Positions 37,650 to 48,966 of a stretch of DNA of 64,000 nt are shown in pieces (positions within the stretch are counted from its first letter, which is position 1; each line of letters starts with the position of its first letter). The notes beneath the pieces were generated by a model that worked only from the letters and a program-made list of their open reading frames with translations, searched no databases and was not told where the DNA came from. Both the position numbers and the translations under genes were made by a program. Source of the DNA: Xanthomonas sp. 3793 (GTDB lineage: Bacteria > Pseudomonadota > Gammaproteobacteria > Xanthomonadales > Xanthomonadaceae); NCBI RefSeq assembly GCF_024806835.1, contig NZ_JANTYU010000001.1, positions 744,001 through 808,000 on the forward strand, read 5' to 3'.

Positions 37650-39113
37650 TTATGCGAGACCGGCAAACGCGCGCTGGCACCACACCATGATCGGGTTCCA
37701 GGCCAAGCCAAGCGCGAGCAACGCAAGTGCGTTGACGCCCAGCACGGTCCCCAGCACGCGGTCGTTATTGGCTGGCAACGGCTCACCGACCGGCTCATCG
37801 AAATACATGACCTTGATGACACGCAGGTAGTAGTACGCACCGATCACCGCGCAGATCACACCCACCAGCGCCAACCACAGCATGTCGCCGTTCACCGCCG
37901 CGCCCAGCACGGCCAGCTTGGTCCAGAAGCCGAGGAACGGCGGAATACCCGCCAGCGACGCCATGATGCACAACACCAGGCCGGCCATCCACGGATTGCG
38001 CGCGTTGAGGCCCTTGAAGTCGTCGATGTTCTCGGCTTCGAACCCATTGCGCGACAACGCGATGATGGCGCCGAACGACGCGGTCGACATGATGGTGTAG
38101 CTCACCGCATAGAACATCGCGGCGGCGTAACCCTCTTCGCCGCCGCCGGCGACGCCCATCAGCAGGAAGCCGATATGCGAGACCGTCGAATATGCAAGCA
38201 TGCGCTTGAGATTGCTCTGCGCAATGGCCATCAGGTTGCCGACGACCAGCGACAGTGCCGACAGGCCGCCGATCAACAGATGCCACTGCGGCGACAACGG
38301 CCCCATGCCCACCTCCAGCAGGCGGTAGGTCATGCCGAACGCAGCCAGCTTCGGTGCGGAGCTGATAAACAACGCGATTGGTGCCGGTGCGCCCTGATAG
38401 ACATCCGGCAGCCACATATGGAACGGTGCCGCGCCCAGCTTGAACGCCACGCCAGCGATCATGAAGATGGTGCCGGTCAGCAGCAGCGTACGCTCGCCGG
38501 AGCCTTCGATAGCTTCGTGGATGCCAGCCAGGCTCAAGGTGCCGGTAGCGCCATAGACCAGCGACATGCCGTACAGCAGCAGGCCCGACGCCAGCGAACC
38601 CAGCACGAAATACTTCATCGCCGCTTCGGTGGCCAGGCCGTTGTCGCGGTTGGATGCGACCAGCGCGTACGAGCACAGCGCCAGCAATTCCAGACCCAGG
38701 TAGACCATCAGCAGGCTGCCGGCCGACGCCAGCAGCATCATGCCGGCGGTCGCGAACAACACCAGTACCGGGATTTCGCCTTGATAGAGATTGCGCTCGC
38801 GCAGGTAGGTCCAGCCATAGACCAGGCTCAACCCGCTGACGAGCACGATCACCGTCTTCATCACGTCTGCGGCGGTATCGCGCACGAACATGCCATTGAA
38901 GATATCGCCCTGCCCGCCTGTGCCGGTGGCCAGCAACGCAAACACCACGGCGAGAACAGCGATGGAGAACAAGTGGGTCCAGACCTTGTTCCGCTGGCTC
39001 ATGAACAGGTCGAGCATCAGCAATGCGAAGGCGCCGCCGATCAGCACCAGCTCCGGAACGAGCGGAGCCAGGTCAGCGGTGGTCAACGGCGCGAGCGTTG
39101 GCGTGGTCATCAT
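37650..39113 (-). CDS. nuoN: NuoN, complex I membrane subunit
   Basis: 487 residues from the ATG at 39113. About 14 membrane helices of the Mrp-antiporter fold; the conserved Lys-containing helices appear in 'SAPKLAAFGMTYRLLE' and 'AYSTVSHIGFLLMG'. One of three antiporter-like proton channels of NADH:quinone oxidoreductase in the inner membrane. Last gene of the nuo operon. Confidence 0.97.
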   Translation of the reverse strand: MMTTPTLAPLTTADLAPLVPELVLIGGAFALLMLDLFMSQRNKVWTHLFSIAVLAVVFALLATGTGGQGDIFNGMFVRDTAADVMKTVIVLVSGLSLVYGWTYLRERNLYQGEIPVLVLFATAGMMLLASAGSLLMVYLGLELLALCSYALVASNRDNGLATEAAMKYFVLGSLASGLLLYGMSLVYGATGTLSLAGIHEAIEGSGERTLLLTGTIFMIAGVAFKLGAAPFHMWLPDVYQGAPAPIALFISSAPKLAAFGMTYRLLEVGMGPLSPQWHLLIGGLSALSLVVGNLMAIAQSNLKRMLAYSTVSHIGFLLMGVAGGGEEGYAAAMFYAVSYTIMSTASFGAIIALSRNGFEAENIDDFKGLNARNPWMAGLVLCIMASLAGIPPFLGFWTKLAVLGAAVNGDMLWLALVGVICAVIGAYYYLRVIKVMYFDEPVGEPLPANNDRVLGTVLGVNALALLALGLAWNPIMVWCQRAFAGLA

Positions 39114-39146
39114 CAAATCCTGAAAATCAAAACGTACGGCAAGCGG

Positions 39147-40649
39147 TCAAAGCTTGCTCGCGGCGATCTGGGTAGCCAGCTTGGCGATCGATGGTTCCAT
39201 CAGATCGGTCAGCGGCTTCGGATACAGGCCCAGGGCCAGCACGCCAGCAGCGAACACCCCCAGCACGAAAGCCTCGCGGCCATTGATGTCCTTCAGCTCG
39301 GCCACGTGGGCATTGGCCACTTCGCCGAAGAACACGCGCTTGTAGAGCCACAGCGTGTAGGCGGCCGTGATCACCAGGGTCGTGGCGGCGGCGAAGGCAA
39401 CCAGCGGATGCTTCTGGAAGCTGGCCAGGATCACCATGAATTCACCGACGAACCCGCTGGTACCCGGCAGACCGGCATTGGCCATGAAGAACAGCATGGA
39501 AAAGGTCGCAAACCACGGCATCACATTGACCACGCCGCCGTAATCGGCGATGCGGCGCGTGTGCATGCGGTCGTACAGCACACCGATGCAGGAGAACATC
39601 GCGCCGGACACGAAGCCGTGCGAAATCATCTGCACCATCGCGCCCTGCAAGCCGAGGCGTGCTGCGTCGGTGCTGCCGTACTCGCGCACCAGGGTGAAGG
39701 CGATGAAGGTGCCCAGGGTGACGAAACCCATGTGCGCGATGGACGAATACGCCACCAGCTTCTTCATGTCGTCCTGCACCAACGCCACCAGGCCGACGTA
39801 GATCACCGCGATCAGCGACAGCGTGATCACCAGCCACGCAAACTCATGGCTGGCATCGGGAACGATCGGCAGGTTGAAACGCAGGAAACCGTAGCCGCCG
39901 ATCTTCAGTGCGATCGCGGCCAGGATCACCGAACCGGCGGTCGGTGCTTCGACGTGCGCGTCCGGCAACCAGGTATGCACCGGGAACATCGGCACCTTGA
40001 CCGCGAACGCGATCAGGAACGCGAAGAAGATCCAGGTCTGCTCCTTGGCGGTCAGCTGCAGCGCATACAGGTCGGCGAGCTGGAAGCTGCCGCCCTTCAG
40101 ATACAGATACACCAGACCCACCAGCATCAGCACCGAGCCGAGGAAGGTGTAGAGGAAGAACTTCATCGCCGCATAGATACGCCGCGGACCGCCCCAGACA
40201 CCGATGATGAGGAACATCGGGATCAGCATGGCTTCGAAGAAGACATAGAACAGCATCGCATCGGTCGCGGCGAAGATGCCGACCGTGACGCCTTCCAGGA
40301 TCAGGAAGGCAGCGACGTACTGATTGACGCGCTTGTCGATCGAGCGCCAGGCACCGATCAGTGCCAGCACAGTCACCAGCGTGGTCAGCACGATCAACGC
40401 AACCGCGATGCCATCCACGCCCAGGTTGTAGCCGATGTTGTAGGCCGGAATCCAGGCATGCAGTTCGATGAACTGCATCGCGTCATTGGCCGTGTCGTAG
40501 CCCAGCAGCGGCAGACTCAGCACAAAGGTCGCCACCGCCACCGCCAGGGATGCCCAGCGGGCAGTCTCGGCGTTGCGCAACGCAAGGATCAGGGCGCCAC
40601 CGATAATCGGCAGCCAGATCAAGATAGACAGTAAAGGCCAGTTCGACAC
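39147..40649 (-). CDS. nuoM: NuoM, complex I membrane subunit
   Basis: 500 residues, starting at GTG. Antiporter-like subunit with about 14 helices; 'FEAMLIPMFLIIGVWGG' carries the key Glu of helix 5, and 'FAVKVPMFPVHTWLPDAHVEAPT' and 'YSSIAHMGFV' are diagnostic. Pumps protons within complex I. Follows nuoL by 20 bases. Confidence 0.97.
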   Translation of the reverse strand: MSNWPLLSILIWLPIIGGALILALRNAETARWASLAVAVATFVLSLPLLGYDTANDAMQFIELHAWIPAYNIGYNLGVDGIAVALIVLTTLVTVLALIGAWRSIDKRVNQYVAAFLILEGVTVGIFAATDAMLFYVFFEAMLIPMFLIIGVWGGPRRIYAAMKFFLYTFLGSVLMLVGLVYLYLKGGSFQLADLYALQLTAKEQTWIFFAFLIAFAVKVPMFPVHTWLPDAHVEAPTAGSVILAAIALKIGGYGFLRFNLPIVPDASHEFAWLVITLSLIAVIYVGLVALVQDDMKKLVAYSSIAHMGFVTLGTFIAFTLVREYGSTDAARLGLQGAMVQMISHGFVSGAMFSCIGVLYDRMHTRRIADYGGVVNVMPWFATFSMLFFMANAGLPGTSGFVGEFMVILASFQKHPLVAFAAATTLVITAAYTLWLYKRVFFGEVANAHVAELKDINGREAFVLGVFAAGVLALGLYPKPLTDLMEPSIAKLATQIAASKL

Positions 40650-40669
40650 GTTTTCTTATTCCGTACAGG

Positions 40670-42838
40670 TCAACGCCAGAAATGCATCAGTACCGCCAAC
40701 AAGGCGATCAAACCGATGATCATTGCGAAGGCGTAGTGATAGAGGAAACCGGATTGCGTGCGACGCAGCAGATTTGCAGCCAGGTCGATCAGTCGGGCAG
40801 AACCATTGACGGCCACGCCGTCGACCACATGGGTATCGATTGCGCGTGACGCCTTGCCAAGGACAACACCGCCACCGGCGAAGCCATTGATCCACAGCTT
40901 GTCGAAGCCGTATTTGTTTTCCAGCAGCCACACGATCGGCGCGAACGCCTTGCGCGACTTGGTAGCCAGTTCCGGCTTCCACAGGTAGAACAGAGCAGCG
41001 AGCACTAGACCGGCAAGCGTCAGGAAGAACGGTGCCGCCATCATGCCGTGCAGCGCGAACGCGACCGGGCCATGGAACTCCTCGGCCAGGGCACCCACGG
41101 TATCGCGTGCCGGGTCGTAGAAGTCAACGATGCCGGTGAAGAACGACACAGCCTGCCCTTTAAGCGCGTGCGCCGCGTGATGGCCCTGCCAATCGGTGCC
41201 GAACAACATCGGGCCGATGGTGAAGAAGCCGATCGCCACCGAGGGAATCGCCAGAAGGATCAACGGCAACGTCACCACCCACTTAGACTCGTGCGGCTCG
41301 TGTGCGCCATGGTGGCCGTGATCGTCGTGGCCATGTGTGTCGTGTGCATGTGCGTCGTGCGCATGGCTGTCGTGCACGTGGACCTGCGCCTCGGCGTCGG
41401 TGTGCGCGCTGTCGTGGTGGGCATGGGCGTCGTGCGCATGCGCATCGCGGAAGCGTTCCTTGCCGTGGAAGGTCAGGAACAGCAGACGGAAGCTGTAGAA
41501 GCTGGTCACCAGCACGCCGCCGAGCACCGCCCAGTAGCCATAGGTCGCGATCCAGCTATGCGACTCATGCGCGTGATGCGCAGCGGCCTCGATGATGGTG
41601 TCCTTCGAGTAGAAGCCCGAGAAGAACGGCGTACCGACCAGCGCCAGCGTACCGATCACACTGGTCCAGTAAGTCACCTTCATGTACTTGCGCAGGCCGC
41701 CCATCTTGCGCATGTCCTGCTCGTGGTGCATGCCGATGATGACCGAGCCGGCCGCCAGGAACAGCAGCGCCTTGAAGAAAGCATGCGTCATCAGGTGGAA
41801 CACTGCGGCCGAATAGGCCGATACGCCCAGCGCCACGGTCATGTAGCCGAGCTGGGACAGCGTCGAGTACGCGACCACGCGCTTGATGTCGTTCTGCACG
41901 ATGCCGATCAGGCCAGTGAAGAAAGCCGTGGTCGCACCGATGAACAGGATGAAGTTCAGCGCGGTTTCGGACAGCTCGAACAGCGGCGACATGCGCGCCA
42001 CCATGAAGATGCCGGCAGTTACCATGGTTGCAGCGTGGATCAGCGCCGAGATCGGGGTCGGGCCTTCCATCGAGTCAGGCAGCCACACATGCAGCGGCAC
42101 CTGCGCCGACTTGCCCATCGCACCGATGAACAGGCAGATGCAGATCAGCGTCATCACGCTCCACTCGTGGCCTGCGAACAGCTGCACCTTGGCACCGGCC
42201 ATGGTGGTCGCGTTGGCGAACACGGTGGAGTAATCCAGCGAGCCGAACCACAGCAACACACCGGCGATGCCGAGAATGAAGCCGAAATCGCCGACGCGGT
42301 TGACCAGGAACGCCTTCATGTTGGCGAACACGGCGGTCGGGCGCTTGAACCAGAAACCGATCAGCAGGTACGACACCAGGCCCACCGCTTCCCAGCCGAA
42401 GAACAGCTGCAGGAAGTTGTTGCTCATCACCAGCGTCAGCATGGAGAAGGTGAACAACGAGATATAGCTGAAGAAGCGCTGGTAACCCGGATCCTCTTCC
42501 ATGTAGCCGATGGTGTAGATGTGCACCAGCAGCGACACGAAGGTCACCACCACCATCATCATCGCGGTCAGGCGATCGACCATGAAGCCGACATGCGCGG
42601 AGTAATTACCGACGTCGAAGAAGGTGTACAGGTTCTGGTTGAACGGGCTGGCACCCTGCTCCACCAATTGGTACAGGGTCAGGCACGACAGCACGCAGCT
42701 GACCGCCACACCGAGGATGGTGACGTACTGCGCGCCCTTGCGTCCTACCTGGCGCCCGAACAGGCCGGCGATGATGCTGCCGACCAGCGGTGCAAGCACC
42801 ACTGCGATCAACAGACTCTTGGAGAGAGTGATTTCCAT
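40670..42838 (-). CDS. nuoL: NuoL, complex I membrane subunit with His-rich loop insert
   Basis: 722 residues, about 110 more than E. coli NuoL. The antiporter core is normal ('FFGWEAVGLVSYLLIGFW', 'SAQVPLHVWLPDSMEGPTP', 'YSTLSQLGYM'), and the C-terminal lateral helix region is present. A loop at about residues 463-518 is made of Asp-Ala-His and Ala-His repeats with 19 His in about 53 residues, just before a membrane helix. NuoL is the distal proton channel; the insert may bind metal ions. Confidence 0.96.
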   Translation of the reverse strand: MEITLSKSLLIAVVLAPLVGSIIAGLFGRQVGRKGAQYVTILGVAVSCVLSCLTLYQLVEQGASPFNQNLYTFFDVGNYSAHVGFMVDRLTAMMMVVVTFVSLLVHIYTIGYMEEDPGYQRFFSYISLFTFSMLTLVMSNNFLQLFFGWEAVGLVSYLLIGFWFKRPTAVFANMKAFLVNRVGDFGFILGIAGVLLWFGSLDYSTVFANATTMAGAKVQLFAGHEWSVMTLICICLFIGAMGKSAQVPLHVWLPDSMEGPTPISALIHAATMVTAGIFMVARMSPLFELSETALNFILFIGATTAFFTGLIGIVQNDIKRVVAYSTLSQLGYMTVALGVSAYSAAVFHLMTHAFFKALLFLAAGSVIIGMHHEQDMRKMGGLRKYMKVTYWTSVIGTLALVGTPFFSGFYSKDTIIEAAAHHAHESHSWIATYGYWAVLGGVLVTSFYSFRLLFLTFHGKERFRDAHAHDAHAHHDSAHTDAEAQVHVHDSHAHDAHAHDTHGHDDHGHHGAHEPHESKWVVTLPLILLAIPSVAIGFFTIGPMLFGTDWQGHHAAHALKGQAVSFFTGIVDFYDPARDTVGALAEEFHGPVAFALHGMMAAPFFLTLAGLVLAALFYLWKPELATKSRKAFAPIVWLLENKYGFDKLWINGFAGGGVVLGKASRAIDTHVVDGVAVNGSARLIDLAANLLRRTQSGFLYHYAFAMIIGLIALLAVLMHFWR

Positions 42839-42845
42839 CTACAGG

Positions 42846-43151
42846 TCAGCCCTTCAACGTATCGACTTCGGCCACATTGATCGTGCGGCGCGTGCGGAAC
42901 AGAGTCACCAGGATCGCGAGGCCGATGGCGGCCTCCGCGGCGGCAACGGTCAGGATGAAGAACACGAACAACTGACCGGCGGTGTCGCCGAGCTCGCGCG
43001 AGAATGCGATGAAGTTGACGTTGACCGACAGCAGCATCAACTCGATCGACATCAGCAAGACGATGACGTTCTTGCGGTTGAGGAAGATGCCGGCCAGGGA
43101 GATGCAGAACAGCACCGCGCCAAGCCCAAGCAGGTGGCCCAAGGTAATCAA
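42846..43151 (-). CDS. nuoK: NuoK, complex I membrane subunit
   Basis: 101 residues, three membrane helices, with the two conserved Glu (in '[11 protein letters not shown]' and in '[13 protein letters not shown]'). The start overlaps the nuoJ stop (ATGA). Part of the membrane arm near the quinone-to-proton coupling path. Confidence 0.97.
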
Positions 43152-43810
43152 GACTTCGCCTCCTGTCCGTCGGCCGCGTCGATCTGCGGCGCAACCTGTA
43201 CCGGCTTTTCAACCGCCATTTTGACCATGCGCAGACGGTCGCCCGCCTTGACCCGCGACTGCTCGCCGGCGTTCTGCAGCTTGATGCCGGTGCGCTTACG
43301 CAGGGTCAGCATCACTGCAGCCACCACCGCCACGGTCAGAATCACCGCAGCAAATTCGAACGGCAGCAGGAACTCGGTATACAGGCTCTTGGCCAGCCAG
43401 GTCAGGTTCGAGCTGTCGGCAGCCTGCGCTGCTGCATTGTCGACCGGGAACGGCGTGGCAGTGCGCGACTTGACCCCGATCAAGGTGACCATCTGCGCCA
43501 GCATCGCCACCGCAACGATCACGCCCAGCGGCATGTACTTGACCCAGCCCTCGCGCAGCCGGCTGGTGTCGATGTCCAGCATCATCACCACGAACAGGAA
43601 CAACACCATCACCGCGCCGACGTAGACCAGCACCAGGGTGACGCCGAGGAACTCGGCCCCGACCAGCAGCCAGATGCAGGCCATTGAGAAGAAGGTGAGG
43701 ATCAGGCACAACACGGCATACACCGGGTTACGCACGCTGATCACCGCACCGGCGGACACCACCGCGATTGCGGAGAAGGCGTAAAACGCAATAGAGACCC
43801 AGTCCATCAT
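43148..43810 (-). CDS. nuoJ: NuoJ, complex I membrane subunit
   Basis: 220 residues from the first of two adjacent ATGs (43810/43807), five bases after the nuoI stop. Five membrane helices, with the conserved '[42 protein letters not shown]' segment. Hydrophilic tail of about 50 residues at the C-terminus. Confidence 0.96.
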
Positions 43811-43814
43811 GACC

Positions 43815-44303
43815 TCAACGGAAGGCGGCATCGGCAGCGCGACGCTCGGCGATCTCGGCCTCTAGCCGGTCTCCGATCGCCAGCAGCTGCGGCTTGTTGA
43901 CAATGTTCTCGCCACGCTTCTCGAAGTGGTACTCGAGGATATGCGTTTCGACGATCGAGTCCACCGGGCAGCTTTCTTCGCAAAAGCCGCAGAAGATGCA
44001 CTTGAACAGGTCGATGTCGTAGCGCGTGGTGCGGCGCGAGCCATCCTCGCGCTTGGCCGAGTCGATGGTGATTGCCAATGCCGGGCAGACCGCTTCGCAC
44101 AGCTTGCAGGCGATGCAGCGCTCTTCGCCATTGGGATAACGACGCAGCGCATGCAAGCCACGGAAACGCGGCGACTGCGGAAACTTCTCCATCGGATACA
44201 GCACGGTGTACTTGGGCTTGAACGTGTATTTCAACGTCAGCCACAAGCCTCCGAGCAGTTCGAGCAGGAGCAAGCTCTTGAAGTAATGGGTGATCTTGTT
44301 CAT
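43815..44303 (-). CDS. nuoI: NuoI, complex I 2x[4Fe-4S] subunit
   Basis: 162 residues. Two ferredoxin motifs, [12 protein letters not shown] and [12 protein letters not shown], hold clusters N6a and N6b that pass electrons toward NuoB. The ATG at 44303 is preferred over the TTG one codon upstream. Starts right after nuoH. Confidence 0.97.
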   Translation of the reverse strand: MNKITHYFKSLLLLELLGGLWLTLKYTFKPKYTVLYPMEKFPQSPRFRGLHALRRYPNGEERCIACKLCEAVCPALAITIDSAKREDGSRRTTRYDIDLFKCIFCGFCEESCPVDSIVETHILEYHFEKRGENIVNKPQLLAIGDRLEAEIAERRAADAAFR

Positions 44304-44306
44304 CAA

Positions 44307-45401
44307 TTACACGCCCTTCTGGATCACGCCGTAAAACACCATCAATGCCGTCACTGCGATCCACACGATCGTGAGCGGAATGAACACCTTCCAGCCCAGA
44401 CGCATGATCTGGTCGTAGCGGTAGCGCGGGAAGCTGGCACGGAACCAGATGTAGGCGCTGGCGAAGAAGAACACCTTCATCAGCAGCCACGGCCAACCGC
44501 CCTTCCACACCCAGTCAATCCACGGCGAGATGTCTGGGCTGCCCCACACCTGGGGCCACGGGCTCAACCAGCCGCCCAGGAAGAAGATCGAGATCAGGAA
44601 GCTGACCAGGATCATGTTGGCGTATTCGGCCAGGAAGAACAGTGCGAATGCACCGCCCGAGTATTCCACCATGTGGCCCGCGACGATTTCCGACTCGCCT
44701 TCCACCACGTCGAACGGCGCGCGGTTGGTTTCGGCAACGCCGGAGACCCAGTACACGATGAACAACGGGAACAGCGGAATCAGGAACCAGTCGAAGAAGC
44801 CGGAGTTACCCGCTTGCGCAAACACGATCTGGCTGAGGTTGACGCTGCCGGAAGCGATCATTACGCCGACCAGCGCAAAACCCATCGCAATCTCGTAGCT
44901 GACCACCTGCGCGGCCGAGCGCATCGCACCCAGGAACGCATACTTGGAGTTGGAGGCCCAGCCGGCGAGGATGATGCCGTACACGCCCAGCGAGGTCATC
45001 GCCAGCAGATACAGCAGACCGACGTTGGCGTTGGACAGCACCAGCTGCGCATCGAACGGCACTACCGACCATGCCGCGAATGCCGGCGCCAGCGTCAGCA
45101 GCGGCGCGATGATGAACATCGCCTTGTGCGAACTGCTCGGTTGCAGGATCTCCTTGAACAGGAGCTTGAACACGTCTGCGAAGGCCTGAAAGATGCCCAT
45201 GCCCACGTACATGGGCCCGTGACGCACGTGCATCCAGCCGATCAGCTTGCGCTCCCAGACCACGTAGAAGGCCACCGATACGATCACCGGCACGGCGATC
45301 AACAGGATCTTCAACACGGTCCACAGCACGATGCCGCCATCGCCCAGTCCGAGGAACCACTGGTGCAGGGGATCGACCACGTTCAACAGCAATTCGTTCA
45401 T
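44307..45401 (-). CDS. nuoH: NuoH, complex I membrane subunit at the quinone site
   Basis: 364 residues from the ATG overlapping the nuoG stop. Eight or nine membrane helices; '[15 protein letters not shown]' and '[26 protein letters not shown]', with its row of Glu, are the NuoH hallmarks. It forms the entry of the quinone chamber. Confidence 0.97.
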   Translation of the reverse strand: MNELLLNVVDPLHQWFLGLGDGGIVLWTVLKILLIAVPVIVSVAFYVVWERKLIGWMHVRHGPMYVGMGIFQAFADVFKLLFKEILQPSSSHKAMFIIAPLLTLAPAFAAWSVVPFDAQLVLSNANVGLLYLLAMTSLGVYGIILAGWASNSKYAFLGAMRSAAQVVSYEIAMGFALVGVMIASGSVNLSQIVFAQAGNSGFFDWFLIPLFPLFIVYWVSGVAETNRAPFDVVEGESEIVAGHMVEYSGGAFALFFLAEYANMILVSFLISIFFLGGWLSPWPQVWGSPDISPWIDWVWKGGWPWLLMKVFFFASAYIWFRASFPRYRYDQIMRLGWKVFIPLTIVWIAVTALMVFYGVIQKGV

Positions 45402-47632
45402 GCAGCCACCACCGTTACGCGACCGGCGCCGAGCGGCGCGGTAGCGCCATGACCGGATTCGATCCACACCGTGCCCGGTGCGACGCGCTTGTCCAGCACC
45501 ACCGGCAACGTCGCCTTACCAGCGTCGGTGCCGACCTTGACCATCTGGCCTGCGCCAATCTGCAGCTGTGCAGCCTGCTCCGGATGCATCGCCACGCACG
45601 GCGCGACGTTCAGCGGATGCGACTGCAACGCAGCGGCGCGACGCACCACCGCGTCGGTGCGGTAGATCGCGGCGGTTGCCGCAACCTCCAGCCCGTCGGT
45701 GGTCGCCTGCGGCTGGGCAGAAGCTACCGGGCGCACGTCGCGGTTCTGCATGCCGGCGCGCAGGCCGACCAGATCGATGAACTCGAAACCGGCCAGACCC
45801 AGCTCGCCGCCCAGCGCACGCAGCACACGCCAACCTTCGCGCGCTTCGACCGGCAGGCGGCCTGCGGCACGCGCCGTCTGCACGCGACCATCCAGATTGG
45901 TCAGCGAGGCGTCGATTTCCGGCAGTGCGCCGATCGGCAGGATCACATCGGCCACATCGCGCGTCGAAGCGCAGGCGAACTGGCTGAATGCAACGACCTT
46001 GGCACCGGCGAGCGCGCTGCGTGCAGCGGCGGCATCGGCAAAATCCAGACCCGGCTCGATGCCGTACAACACGTAGGCCTGACGCGGCTGCGCCAGCATG
46101 CCGGCCACATCGCGTGCGGTCGGCAGCACGCCTTGCGACACCAGACCCACCGCGTTCGCACCCTGCGGGATACGGCACAACGAGGCGCCCGTTGCGGCAG
46201 CGAAGTCACGTGCGGCAGCACGCAGTGCCGCAGCCTGCGGATGATTTTCAACCAGTGCACCAACCACGATTACGGCGCGCGTCGCGCCCTTGACCGGATC
46301 GCGCAGCGCGGCATCGTCGAGTGCAGCAGCCAGTTTCGACGGCGCGACGACGGTGCGGCTGGCCTGGGTAAATGCGAAATCGAAATCGACCGGATTGACC
46401 GAATGGATCTGTGTGCGGTTCTGAATGTGCGCCTTGCGCAGACGCGCATGCAGCAATGGCAGCTCGTGACGCACGTTGGTGCCGAACAGCACCACCACAT
46501 CGGCCTGTTCGATCTCGGCCAGCGGCGTTGCAAACGTCTCGGCCACCGCAGCGTCGGAGAAATCGCGATTGAGCAGACGGTGATCCAGATTGCCGCTACC
46601 CAGACCTTCGGCCAGACGTGCGAGCAACGCGCCTTCCTCGTTGGAAGTGGACGGATGCACCAGTACGCCAAGCTGATCGCCAGCGTTGTCGCGCAGGATC
46701 TGGGTCGCAGCGGCCAGACCTTCGGTCCAGCTCACTTCGGTCCACTCGCCGTTGATCTTCTTCAACGGCTTGACCGCACGGTCTTCGGAGTACAGACCCT
46801 GATGCGAGTAACGGTCGCGATCGGACAGCCAGCACTCGTTGACCGCCTCGTTCTCGCGCGGCACGGTGCGCAGCACTTCGCCGCGACGCACGTGCAGGAA
46901 CAGGTTCGAGCCCATCGCGTCGTGGTAGCCCAGCGACTCGCGCGCCATCAGCTCCCACGGGCGGGCACGGAACTGGAACACCTTGTTGGTCAGCGCGCCG
47001 ACCGGGCACACGTCGATGACGTTGCCGGAGATTTCGGTGGTCAGCGGCTTGCCGTCGTAGGTGCCGATCTGCAGGTTTTCACCGCGATACATGCCACCCA
47101 GTTCGTAGGTGCCGGCGATGTCTGCAGTGAAGCGCACGCAACGGGTGCACTGGATGCAGCGGGTCATTTCGGTGGCGACCAGCGGACCGATGTCCTCGTC
47201 CGGCACCACGCGCTTGCGCTCGTTGAAGCGGCTGACCGAACGGCCGTAGCCGAGCGAGACGTCCTGCAACTCGCACTCGCCGCCCTGATCGCAGATCGGG
47301 CAGTCCAGCGGGTGATTGATCAGCAAAAATTCCATCACGCTGCGCTGGTACTTCAGCGCCTTTTCGCTACGCGTGGTGACCTTCATGCCGTCCATTACCG
47401 GGGTGGCGCAGGCCGGCGACGGCTTCGGGGATTTTTCGACGTCCACCAGGCACATGCGGCAGTTGGCCGCGATCGGCAGCTTCTCGTGGTAGCAGAAGCG
47501 CGGGATCGGGATGCCGGCCTTGTCGGCGGCCTGGATGATCATCGAGCCCTTCGGAACCACCAGGCTCTGCCCGTCGATTTCGACGGTGACATGATCCGGC
47601 GGTACGTTCGGGTTCACTGGTTGGGCGCTCAT
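45398..47632 (-). CDS. nuoG: NuoG, complex I large Fe-S subunit
   Basis: 744 residues from the ATG at 47632 that overlaps the nuoF stop. N-terminal [2Fe-2S] ferredoxin domain ('[15 protein letters not shown]'), the His-Cys3 cluster ('[14 protein letters not shown]'), a [4Fe-4S] binding segment ('[11 protein letters not shown]'), and a C-terminal molybdopterin-oxidoreductase-like domain without cofactor. Conducts electrons from NuoF toward NuoI. Confidence 0.97.
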   Translation of the reverse strand: MSAQPVNPNVPPDHVTVEIDGQSLVVPKGSMIIQAADKAGIPIPRFCYHEKLPIAANCRMCLVDVEKSPKPSPACATPVMDGMKVTTRSEKALKYQRSVMEFLLINHPLDCPICDQGGECELQDVSLGYGRSVSRFNERKRVVPDEDIGPLVATEMTRCIQCTRCVRFTADIAGTYELGGMYRGENLQIGTYDGKPLTTEISGNVIDVCPVGALTNKVFQFRARPWELMARESLGYHDAMGSNLFLHVRRGEVLRTVPRENEAVNECWLSDRDRYSHQGLYSEDRAVKPLKKINGEWTEVSWTEGLAAATQILRDNAGDQLGVLVHPSTSNEEGALLARLAEGLGSGNLDHRLLNRDFSDAAVAETFATPLAEIEQADVVVLFGTNVRHELPLLHARLRKAHIQNRTQIHSVNPVDFDFAFTQASRTVVAPSKLAAALDDAALRDPVKGATRAVIVVGALVENHPQAAALRAAARDFAAATGASLCRIPQGANAVGLVSQGVLPTARDVAGMLAQPRQAYVLYGIEPGLDFADAAAARSALAGAKVVAFSQFACASTRDVADVILPIGALPEIDASLTNLDGRVQTARAAGRLPVEAREGWRVLRALGGELGLAGFEFIDLVGLRAGMQNRDVRPVASAQPQATTDGLEVAATAAIYRTDAVVRRAAALQSHPLNVAPCVAMHPEQAAQLQIGAGQMVKVGTDAGKATLPVVLDKRVAPGTVWIESGHGATAPLGAGRVTVVAA

Positions 47633-48963
47633 GCGGCCACTCCGACTTGCGTGTCGACGATCGAACGACCGTTGACGATGTAGTACTCGAATTCGTCCCA
47701 GAACTGGCGCAGGAAGCCTTGGATCGGCCACGCCGCCGCTTCACCGAACGCGCAGATGGTGTGCCCTTCGATCTGGCCGGCCACGGTACGCAGCTGGTGC
47801 AGGTCTTCCATCGTGGCCTTGCCGGCGACGATGCGCTCCAGCACGCGGTGCATCCAGCCGGTGCCTTCGCGGCACGGGGTGCACTGGCCGCAGGATTCCT
47901 TGTGGAAGAACTGCGAGATGCGGCAGGCAAAACGCACGCAGCAGACGCTGTCGTCCAGCACCACGATGGCACCCGATCCCAGACCGGTGCCCAGTGCACG
48001 CAAGGTGTCGTAGTCCATCTGCAGGCCGGCCACCTGGTCGGCCTTCAGCACCGGCATCGACACACCGCCAGGTACAACGCCCTTGAGCTTGCGGCCCGGA
48101 CGCAGGCCACCGGCCATTTCCAGCAGCTCGTCGAAGGTGGTGCCGAGCGGCACTTCGAAGTTGCCGCCCTTCTGCACGCAACCGGACACCGAGAAGATCT
48201 TCGGGCCGCCGTTCTTGGTCTTGCTCAGCCCAAGAAACCACTCCGGGCCGTTGCGAATGATCGCCGGCACCGACGCATAGGTTTCAGTGTTGTTGATGGT
48301 GGTCGGCTTGCCGTACAGGCCGAAGTTGGCCGGGAACGGCGGCTTGTAGCGCGGCTGACCCTTCTTGCCTTCCAGCGATTCCATCAATGCGGTTTCTTCG
48401 CCGCAGATGTAGGCGCCTGCACCCAGCGCACCGTAGATATCGATATCCACGCCGCTGCCGAGAATGTTCTTGCCCAGCCAGCCGTTGGCATACGCATCGG
48501 CCAGCGCCAGCTCGAAGTTCTCGAACGGCTCGTGGTGGAACTCGCCACGCAGGTAGTTGTAGCCCACGGTCGAGCCGGTGGCATAGCAGGCGATCGCCAT
48601 GCCCTCCACCACCGAATGCGGGTTGTAACGCAGGATGTCGCGGTCCTTGCAGGTTCCCGGCTCGGATTCGTCCGAATTGCACAGGATGTACTTCTGCATG
48701 TTGCCCTTGGGCATGAACGACCACTTCAGACCGGTCGGGAAGCCTGCGCCACCGCGGCCGCGCAGGTTCGATGCCTTGACCATCTCGATGACATCGGCCG
48801 GCGCGATCTTCTCTTCGAGGATCTTGCGCAACGCGGCGTAGCCACCGGTCTTGAGGTAGCTCTCGTAGGACCACGGCGTGTCGTAGTGCAGGGTCGTGTA
48901 GACGACCTGATGCGGCAACGGCGCCGGACCGACCGGACCTGTAGGTGCGTGATGATGTGCCAT
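47629..48963 (-). CDS. nuoF: NuoF, complex I NADH-binding subunit
   Basis: 444 residues. '[15 protein letters not shown]' (NADH site), '[19 protein letters not shown]' (FMN site) and the C-terminal '[12 protein letters not shown]' with a later Cys for cluster N3. Site of NADH oxidation. The N-terminus has a short His-rich run. Three bases after nuoE. Confidence 0.97.
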   Translation of the reverse strand: MAHHHAPTGPVGPAPLPHQVVYTTLHYDTPWSYESYLKTGGYAALRKILEEKIAPADVIEMVKASNLRGRGGAGFPTGLKWSFMPKGNMQKYILCNSDESEPGTCKDRDILRYNPHSVVEGMAIACYATGSTVGYNYLRGEFHHEPFENFELALADAYANGWLGKNILGSGVDIDIYGALGAGAYICGEETALMESLEGKKGQPRYKPPFPANFGLYGKPTTINNTETYASVPAIIRNGPEWFLGLSKTKNGGPKIFSVSGCVQKGGNFEVPLGTTFDELLEMAGGLRPGRKLKGVVPGGVSMPVLKADQVAGLQMDYDTLRALGTGLGSGAIVVLDDSVCCVRFACRISQFFHKESCGQCTPCREGTGWMHRVLERIVAGKATMEDLHQLRTVAGQIEGHTICAFGEAAAWPIQGFLRQFWDEFEYYIVNGRSIVDTQVGVAA

Positions 48964-48966
48964 GTC

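Noticed and set aside
37383..40634. Plus-strand open frame of 1083 codons opposite nuoN and nuoM
   Set aside because: Composition of His, Gln and Arg typical of an antisense shadow; it also runs through the tRNA-fMet gene.
45449..47683. Plus-strand open frame of 744 codons opposite nuoG
   Set aside because: Antisense shadow of a highly conserved gene; no recognisable domain.
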